A DNA stretch of 27,996 bases, from NCBI GenBank assembly GCA_964373575.1, contig CAYJVB010000010.1:1-27996 (forward strand), written 5' to 3'. A program made the translations under genes and the position numbers. Below, piece after piece: positions 22,901 through 27,996 of this stretch (position 1 is the stretch's first letter; each line of letters starts with the position of its first letter). A model generated the notes under the pieces. It worked only from the letters and a program-made list of their open reading frames with translations, searched no databases and was not told the origin of the DNA. The DNA comes from CAYJVB01 sp964373575. GTDB taxonomy: Archaea > Aenigmatarchaeota > Aenigmatarchaeia > CG10238-14.

Positions 22901-22988
22901 CTAAATCTTCCACAGCTTCTCGGTCAATATTTGACCTACCCAATACTTTATCCACTAATTCTGTGATTTTTTTCCCGAAATCTAGCAT
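19932..22988 (-). CDS. srp54: Signal recognition particle protein SRP54, interrupted by an intein
   Basis: The GTPase and signal-sequence-binding subunit of SRP, which targets membrane and secreted proteins. The precursor is 1018 aa; removing the 579-aa intein leaves 439 aa, normal for archaeal SRP54. The N domain is residues 1-100. The G domain starts at VMLVGLFGSGK (to K108) and resumes at TTTTAKLAKYF (from 688), so GxxGxGK and TTT of the Walker A loop are joined only after splicing. VDTAGRDALD (G3), TKMDGTAKGGA (G4) and a Met-rich M domain (MGSLSSVMEMIPG, KKMMKKMGGLKGMKRGG) follow. First gene of the pus10-rpl21e-rpoF-DUF655 operon. Confidence 0.97.
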   Translation of the reverse strand: MLDFGKKITELVDKVLGRSNIDREAVEDLVKGLQKILLQADVDVKLVYDLSQKIRERCLKEEIAPGFTLREHTMKVVYEEITNLLGKEKSELLGKKRVMLVGLFGSGKCVHPKSLIPLSDGRIMKAEDIYAEFSMNSIEEFHNDDIVADVSSKNIIIPSFNPETFRIENKKITHLWKLKGKKLLEIYIDNGNSFSTKITTEHPFFVLRNGEFKQIKAKELNEDDFIAIPRTYKTKNSHINLFNELRNLNIEVKVNKKFKINKSIKHTHKMLKFKQNYCTLTTKLKNGIVPIILLENTRDPFILIRYKNSKKYINFPLYFTQEFAEFLGYVFGDGHLDKSYVEIVSENSEIIERVRFLAKILFGLDTKIKRDIRTRKMYTTRIISKTLVLTVSKIFGIEIGRKGRNLKIPTQILMSDNEIIRHFIKAYFDCDASPSKHTREIELSSESNIAIRQIQLLLLRFGIFSSISKKNVKNKDYWKLDIRARYAEIYAHKIGFEIKYKQDKVNDYSNIGILQGCGKQDMIPLAGVLYETRMQLGFSIGEIQKFVNSYGQYERMGLISRESLFKLCKLYREKVGFIFKFLSAIKNLDTYQEFSYQSINGSVQQLIKYGLIEKNGSLLQLTQEGFELLNQKGRLEKIDYLEKLAISDVCWSRVRTITKLHEFPENLYDFTVEGTHSFIADGIIVHNTTTTAKLAKYFQKQGLKPSLIACDYHRPAAPQQLQQLGDKLHIPVHIDDKKDPYKAIKDGLAKFQKYDIILVDTAGRDALDKELADELKKLGKLFNPDEVLLVIPADLGRTAGKQSEEFDKLVGITGVMVTKMDGTAKGGAALSSCNATGAKVKFIGLGEKLDELEQYDPIRFVSRMLGLGDLQTLIEKVKEAEFKKEDVEKIIEGRFTLKDFYEQIASVQKMGSLSSVMEMIPGFKLKIPEGMMTIQEEKLKKYKHIINSMTKKERENSEIIHASRIKRIAKGSGTSEKDVRDLLKQYELSKKMMKKMGGLKGMKRGGLANLAKKFGLKF
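20928..22664 (-). other. Intein with LAGLIDADG homing endonuclease inside SRP54
   Basis: Residues 109-687 of the precursor. Splicing residues are C109 (CVHPKSLIPLSDG), block B TTEHPFFVL with H202, block F DFTVEGTHSFIADGIIVHN with the terminal His-Asn 686-687, and Thr688 as the +1 nucleophile. The endonuclease core has two LAGLIDADG-like motifs, LGYVFGDG (327-334, D333) and IKAYFDCDA (424-432, D431), both with the acidic residue. An extra part with a winged-helix-like segment (about 590-630, INGSVQQLIKYGLIEK) may aid DNA recognition. All key residues seem intact, so it looks active in splicing and perhaps in homing. Confidence 0.95.
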
Positions 22989-23053
22989 AATACCTAAGAT
23001 AAATGATTGGTAATTCTTAAATATTAGATGATTTCTAACTGTAGAACTGTATT

Positions 23054-23137
23054 TTATTCTTTATTTATTGAACCGTCTGGGTTTTGAAGTAATCTTGGAG
23101 TATCGAAGCAGCCAACATCTTTAATTTGTATTAAGTC
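23054..23137 (-). pseudogene. Orphan C-terminal fragment of a surface-protein gene
   Basis: A stop-bounded frame with no start codon. It reads DVGCFDTPRLLQNPDGSI and ends NKE-stop. The same tail ends the giant surface protein that follows (EVGCFDTPRLLQNPDGSI). Over 50 nt (23067-23116 against 23549-23598) 45 bases match, and all five differences are synonymous third positions. Upstream of the fragment the sequence has no similarity to that protein. Probably the remnant of a second gene with the same tail. Confidence 0.75.
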
Positions 23138-23189
23138 TTAAGGATCACTATATTAGTAAATCTAGGGTTCATTCTGGCGTTCAATATCA

Positions 23190-23198
23190 TTTAAATAC
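23190..23198 (+). promoter_or_regulatory. TATA box of the HicB-like gene
   Basis: TTTAAATAC, centred about 25 nt before the ATG at 23219, a leaderless arrangement. Confidence 0.5.
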
Positions 23199-23218
23199 AC
23201 ACGAATAATAATAAATCA

Positions 23219-23437
23219 ATGATGTAAATAACAAGAGAGTTTCATATTATTATCGAAGAAGGTGAAGACGGATACCTAATTTCGGATGTAATTGAATTAC
23301 CCGGTTGCCATACTCAAGCGAAAAACTTAGATGAACTGATAAAAAGAACAAAAGAAGCTATATCATTGTATCTTAAATATGAGAAAGAAATTCCAACAAA
23401 GAAATTCGTGGGTGTACAGAAAGTTGCAGTAAATTGA
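23219..23437 (+). pseudogene. HicB-like protein with an in-frame stop at codon 3
   Basis: From ATG at 23219 the frame reads Met-Met-stop (TAA 23225-23227), then continues open for 69 codons. It encodes REFHIIIEEGEDGYLISDVI, ELPGCHTQAKNLDELIKRTK and an EAISLYLKYEKEIP tail, which is the HicB/UPF0150 fold almost complete (ELPGCHTQ is the family signature). No other ATG, GTG or TTG lies in frame before the domain. A TATA box at leaderless distance is present. Either a nonsense mutation, a sequence error, or an unusual start such as ATA at 23228. No HicA toxin gene is seen beside it. Confidence 0.75.
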
Positions 23438-23511
23438 TAGAGGGTTGTTAAATAAAATTATAAAGAAAGATTTATTGATTAGTAGGGAAGAGTTTATGAG
23501 ATATGTCTGAT

Positions 23512-26500
23512 TCACTTCCATACACATACCCTAACAAGTACTGTTTTTATTGAGCCGTCTGGATTTTGGAGCAATCTTGGAGTATCGAAACAGCCAACCT
23601 CCCCAGCTTCTTCTCTTGAAGCCTTTGAGTTTCCCAAAGCTACTGTTATGTTTAATGAAGTTGTATTTACAATAACTTTACTTGTGCTGGGATCTGTAAC
23701 TTCAGTTCTCACGATGTAATTTCCTATCGCGTTTGGTGCATTGAATATACATTCGTATCTCCCACTTGCATTTGTTGTCCCGGAACATTTCTGAGTCGAA
23801 TCAACCTTCACTAGAACGGTTCCACTTGATATAACAGTCGAATCATTCCTTCTTCCTAGTATAGATATATTCACGGGTTCGTTCCAAATAAATTCAGTAG
23901 CATTTACATTTACTTCTATTGTGCCGTTTTGGAATGTTAAGAATTGTTTTGTTGAACTTATATTCAGAGCGTTATCAGTATCTAGGGCTGAACATTGTGA
24001 TGTATAGTTGCCTAATGGAGAGGTTGTGTTAAGGTTGTAATCTCTGTAGAATACATTTCCGTCTCTTGTTGTAATAGTGACATTATCCCAAACGCCGTTC
24101 GAATCTTTTATTGAAACATTTACTGTCAAACTTCCAGCAGCTGTTTCTACATCTGTAACTGTACAATTTATTCTTATGTCGTTAGGAACTTCAACCTCAT
24201 CGGCTGTTACGTTTGTTGTTGGAATGCTAAACTGAGGTCGAGAGTTTGATATTGTTAATGTAAAGTTGATTGAACCATTATTGTAAAATGTTCCCCCTGA
24301 TTCTATCTTGAATTGCTGCGTACCTGCTATATGCCCAGCTGGAATTGTGTATGTGCCGTTCTGAGAAGATAATATCAATTTTGTTGCATTGTACCAGTTT
24401 ACATTTGCTCCATTTACAATTGCACTGTTTTCGTCTGTAATTGTAGAATTAAATGTTACTGTGTTTCCTCTGTCAAAGCTTGACTGATTTGCTGGGTTGT
24501 TCAAGGCTACTGTTAGAGTTCCTTTCAAGGTAACAAAGATTGAAGCTTGATTTGCATTTGCGCTTGCATTGTAATATAATGTTGAGTTGTCACTTATGTT
24601 GGCTGTAACATTGTAATCACCCACAGCTAAGGATGCTGTATTCCATGTTGTTGAGCAGTGGCCTGTGGTATTGGTTGATGCTGTTGCTATCAGTGTTCCA
24701 TTCCTATAGAAGCTGCATGGATAATTGTTAATAGCGGTGGCTGTGTTATTCTTCAAAACACGAGCAACTAATGCCAATGAACCTCTATTTGCACTTTGAT
24801 TTGCAGTAACCCAGCTGACATTGGCATATTTCTGTGCAACTGTTATTGAAGTTGAATAATTATTGTTTGTCCAATTCCATTCGTCTTTTGCAGGATCTAA
24901 TATTCTTACTGAAATGTTGAATGTATATGTTCCACCTGTTGAAGGAATCCAGGTACAGTTTGACCAGGATGAATTTTGTGGAGGTGCTGGACCTAAAACA
25001 TCGACAAAGTTTTCTGAGACATTTGTTGCATCTGCATAACAAGTTGCTCTTATTGCATTTTGTCCTCCTCCAGTTGATTCGTTACCTATGTTGCTGACCA
25101 AGAATGTTAAATTCACAGAATCACCCGATTCTATTGAAGCTGGCAATATTGAAACATTTGCTGATGGCACATCTAAATCGGGTTTGGCTTGTCCTGAACC
25201 AGCATCTATTCTGAAGCCAAACCCTAAGTTGAATGTGCTGTCCATTTTAGTATCTGTATATGGACAATTACTTGGAAGATTGTTTTGTATTGTAAATTCA
25301 TCTATGAAGAATTCACCTGTTGACACGGATGAATTTACAATTTCTAAGTAGCCAACTGTTCCATTACCAGATATGTTCATTGTTACTACAGTCCATTCAC
25401 CGCTTCTGTTGAATTTTGGAATTGAATACAAATTGTTGTTCAGCTTGATTTGAAGTCCTCCTATATCGCTTGTTTTGTAAGCGAATGACAAGTATGGAAA
25501 TTGGGTTGAGTCGAAGCTGACATTGCTACCACCTGGCTGGAATATCGCTTTTGCTCCGGTTCCTGATACTGCAGAAACATTCAATGCATACAATCCAAAG
25601 TAAGCATAACTTGCATTGACTCTATTCAAAGTAGAACCTCCAACAAATCCATCATTACCCCCCTCAAAACCAGCATAGTAATTGGTGTTGAAGTTGCTTG
25701 TTGCGTTACCTGTTGTTATTGCACAACCAAAGCATTGACCTGGTGTGCTGCTTCCAATTTGAATTTCATCGACTAGGAAGTTTGAATTGATTACTGCATT
25801 TGCTTTTGCTGAAAACTCTATTTTCTTAATCCTTATACTAGAATCTAATGCGCTAGATAAATTCAAGTGTGCCTTTCTCCATGTATTGTCGGCGTAGAAG
25901 CCGGGAACCACACCTAAATTCACTTCATTTGATGCTAATGATGTATAAGTGCTGCTCATATTATATATGCCCAGTTTTATTGAATTGCTGCTCGAAGTGT
26001 TCTCATACATAATAACAAGATTGATTTTCGTTCCAGATGGAACTTTGTATGAGAAATCTACATAAGGATAATCGCGAACAAAGTAATCTAGCCATTTTTC
26101 TATTCTGCATGTATTATCATTGCAAGTAACATTCATTGATGACATGCCAGCATAGCTGCTAATGAAGTATTGGTTTGCGCTTGCACCTGGCTTTGACCAT
26201 TCATTAATTTTACTATAATCTTCAAAGTCATTACTGTACATTGTAGCAGCCTGACCACCAGCTAGTTCAGTAGTTACTGCAAAGTCGTCGATATAAAATG
26301 CTGTTCCAGGAACGCCTAAGCTATTGCCGAATCTAACCTCATTTATCTGATAATTTCCTGTTCCAAGTATGCTGTCTAAATCTCTGCCTATACTTATGGT
26401 AGCTGTATGCCATTGATCATCGCCTTGACTTAACCCAGAAGAGTTTGTTGGAAATCCTGGAATTGAAAAGTTGCCTGTTTGTGAAGTGCCATTCCATCTT

Positions 26501-27996
26501 ATCCAGTTTGGTTGATTTGATACGTTTACTTCGAAGTCAAATCTGGCATTAGTGCTGTTTTGCACTTTATAAGAGAATGTGATGTATTTGTAAGTTCCAG
26601 TATTGAATGGAACCTTCTTTGCTATGTACCCTGGACCAGGCGATGGATATCCACAGATGCATTCACCTTGAGCCCAATATCTCATATGTGTGGAATTGGA
26701 TGAGTCTAATTGATAATTAACTGATCCTGCTAGTGTTCCTCCGGTTCCACAGGAATTGGTGCAAGTGGTTGTTAAAGCGTTATTTGCATCAGTGGTTGCG
26801 GATGTGTAAGAAGTATTATAGTTACCCAAGGCTCCCATACCACTAATACCGGTGCTTGCATAAAATGTTCCTCCGCTGCCTAAGTAGGTTGACTTTAATG
26901 CATATGCTGTAGTTGAACTACCGGAGAAACTGAATCCCGGAATTGGGAATGATGATATTGATTGGTTTGCTAACCATCCGTTGAATCCAGATTCAAAGTC
27001 ATCAAAGTATAAGGCTTGGAAGTTACTTGATGAACCACTATATAATTGACTAAATGAATTGCTAGCATATCCTTGCACTGGTGCTATTGCTGAACATTTC
27101 AATGATGTTTTTCCTTTACTAAATATATATTGATATCTTGGATCGGCTTGTATATCTGTGATCTTTGTTACATTCCAATTAGTGCATTGGTTGCTTGACC
27201 AATCAAATGTTAAACATCTTAAGAAGAAGTTAGGTGAGCTGATAGCTGATGTGTTAAATGGCAGGGTTATATTGTATGTTGAATATTGTATGGCAGTATC
27301 GTTTATAAAGAAGATGTAGCTTAAGTTTCCTGATATTGGATTGAATCCAGTATAATCTTTTCCATTAACAATTCTTGCTTGAACAACGGATGATCGATTG
27401 ATGCTGAAGTTATACATTTCCACTAATAACTTACCCAGCTCGGTTGGGACCTCTATCCTCAATGTTCTTTTCTCTTCATCATCAGTTGGAGTGAAGTTGT
27501 AGCTGAACACTGGCTGTGCATTTGATGATATTGTATAGGCCTTTTGGTATCTGAAATCTGTGTAAGAACCACCTTGTTTGAAAATGTAATATTTTGTATC
27601 CTGATAAGGCTGACCGGTTTTATTTGTGACATTTAGAGTCAAGTTAACTTTTATCGTGAGATAACGGGTATTAGAAGAACTTGATGTATTTTGGGTATCA
27701 GGTATGTAAGCAGTAATGTTGTATCTAGCTTTAATGAAATCAAGTTGAGTAAGATTTTGGAATGTTACTGTTCCTGAAGGTTCTATCCAGTCAGTGAAAT
27801 TGGCTGCTATTCTTGCTGTGACACCACTTACATTTGAAGTGATAGTAAAGTTGGCAATTGAACTGTCATAATATGTTTGATCACTTGCACTACCATTGAT
27901 GAGTAATGTTACTGAACTATCCACTTTATTAATAGTCAATAATCTTATTCCTGTTTGGCCAGAAGTGAAGTTATTATTTCCTGATGTATTAGCTTT
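23512..27996 (-). CDS. Giant secreted/surface protein, N-terminus beyond the window
   Basis: The reading frame is open to the window edge, so at least 1494 residues are present and the start lies outside. Numbered from the internal TTG at 27939: beta-rich repeats to about 300; three jelly-roll modules, each opening with a DFESGF/DFEDY/GFEGG motif (about 313, 570, 750) and closing with FYIDDFAV, FLVDEIQI or FFIDEFTI; a CARDB-type Ig domain (about 920-1037); three or four further Ig-like domains; and a Cys-containing tail GCFDTPRLLQNPDGSI (C1450 and C1472). N-X-S/T sites are very numerous, as in archaeal S-layer or adhesin glycoproteins. No membrane anchor is visible at the C-terminus, so attachment may depend on the N-terminus or the tail. 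Confidence 0.85.
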   Translation of the reverse strand, partial: KANTSGNNNFTSGQTGIRLLTINKVDSSVTLLINGSASDQTYYDSSIANFTITSNVSGVTARIAANFTDWIEPSGTVTFQNLTQLDFIKARYNITAYIPDTQNTSSSSNTRYLTIKVNLTLNVTNKTGQPYQDTKYYIFKQGGSYTDFRYQKAYTISSNAQPVFSYNFTPTDDEEKRTLRIEVPTELGKLLVEMYNFSINRSSVVQARIVNGKDYTGFNPISGNLSYIFFINDTAIQYSTYNITLPFNTSAISSPNFFLRCLTFDWSSNQCTNWNVTKITDIQADPRYQYIFSKGKTSLKCSAIAPVQGYASNSFSQLYSGSSSNFQALYFDDFESGFNGWLANQSISSFPIPGFSFSGSSTTAYALKSTYLGSGGTFYASTGISGMGALGNYNTSYTSATTDANNALTTTCTNSCGTGGTLAGSVNYQLDSSNSTHMRYWAQGECICGYPSPGPGYIAKKVPFNTGTYKYITFSYKVQNSTNARFDFEVNVSNQPNWIRWNGTSQTGNFSIPGFPTNSSGLSQGDDQWHTATISIGRDLDSILGTGNYQINEVRFGNSLGVPGTAFYIDDFAVTTELAGGQAATMYSNDFEDYSKINEWSKPGASANQYFISSYAGMSSMNVTCNDNTCRIEKWLDYFVRDYPYVDFSYKVPSGTKINLVIMYENTSSSNSIKLGIYNMSSTYTSLASNEVNLGVVPGFYADNTWRKAHLNLSSALDSSIRIKKIEFSAKANAVINSNFLVDEIQIGSSTPGQCFGCAITTGNATSNFNTNYYAGFEGGNDGFVGGSTLNRVNASYAYFGLYALNVSAVSGTGAKAIFQPGGSNVSFDSTQFPYLSFAYKTSDIGGLQIKLNNNLYSIPKFNRSGEWTVVTMNISGNGTVGYLEIVNSSVSTGEFFIDEFTIQNNLPSNCPYTDTKMDSTFNLGFGFRIDAGSGQAKPDLDVPSANVSILPASIESGDSVNLTFLVSNIGNESTGGGQNAIRATCYADATNVSENFVDVLGPAPPQNSSWSNCTWIPSTGGTYTFNISVRILDPAKDEWNWTNNNYSTSITVAQKYANVSWVTANQSANRGSLALVARVLKNNTATAINNYPCSFYRNGTLIATASTNTTGHCSTTWNTASLAVGDYNVTANISDNSTLYYNASANANQASIFVTLKGTLTVALNNPANQSSFDRGNTVTFNSTITDENSAIVNGANVNWYNATKLILSSQNGTYTIPAGHIAGTQQFKIESGGTFYNNGSINFTLTISNSRPQFSIPTTNVTADEVEVPNDIRINCTVTDVETAAGSLTVNVSIKDSNGVWDNVTITTRDGNVFYRDYNLNTTSPLGNYTSQCSALDTDNALNISSTKQFLTFQNGTIEVNVNATEFIWNEPVNISILGRRNDSTVISSGTVLVKVDSTQKCSGTTNASGRYECIFNAPNAIGNYIVRTEVTDPSTSKVIVNTTSLNITVALGNSKASREEAGEVGCFDTPRLLQNPDGSIKTVLVRVCVWK

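Noticed and set aside
23219..23437. A HicAB toxin-antitoxin pair
   Set aside because: No HicA-like frame with its double-stranded-RNA-binding pattern is found within a few hundred bases on either side.

Overview
The window is a low-G+C archaeal chromosome segment with one scaffold gap (Ns at 9358-9457). SRP54, Pus10, ribosomal protein L21e, Rpo4/RpoF, DUF655, aEF-1beta and an intron-bearing tRNA-Arg without encoded CCA place it in the Archaea. Compact gene spacing, many start codons about 25-28 nt from a TATA box (leaderless transcripts), Thr-rich secreted proteins and a very large Asn-glycosylation-rich surface protein suggest a DPANN-type or similar small-genome archaeon. That lineage guess is inference; no rRNA is present.

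Layout. (1) 0.3-5.3 kb: a copper module. The minus-strand operon runs from a 13-codon Cys-Cys leader, through a DUF5676 membrane protein, a 51-aa YHS protein (TTG start) and a YHS-headed Cu(I) P-type ATPase, to a membrane-anchored winged-helix protein with a CX6C extracytoplasmic loop. Divergent from it is a PadR-like repressor with a C-terminal TRASH metal site, followed by a VOC protein and an HhH-GPD-like protein that lacks the expected catalytic Asp. (2) 5.3-9.6 kb: a metallopeptidase and a ThiF/MoeB-like E1, then a D-Ala-D-Ala-ligase-like ATP-grasp enzyme and a PP-loop, MurL-like protein whose end is interrupted by the gap. (3) 9.6-13.5 kb: poorly known small genes, an enlarged NDP kinase, winged-helix regulators, AT-rich repeats and a structured intergenic element. 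(4) 13.5-17 kb: a lamin-tail-domain secreted protein, RNase Z, membrane proteins and tRNA-Arg(GCG) with an apparent 11-nt intron. (5) 17-23 kb: core information genes: zinc ribbon plus aEF-1beta, and the operon srp54-pus10-rpl21e-rpoF-DUF655. SRP54 carries a 579-residue intein with LAGLIDADG-like motifs exactly at the P-loop. (6) 23-28 kb: a decayed stretch (a HicB-like gene with a stop at codon 3 and an orphan copy of a surface-protein tail), then the 3' part of a giant secreted protein running off the window end.

The clearest points of interest are the Walker-A intein in SRP54, the copper module built from repeated treble-clef metal sites, the missing catalytic residue in the HhH-GPD protein, the scaffold gap that can be closed in frame from the sequence itself, and the conserved tail of the giant surface protein that survives as an isolated fragment with only synonymous differences.
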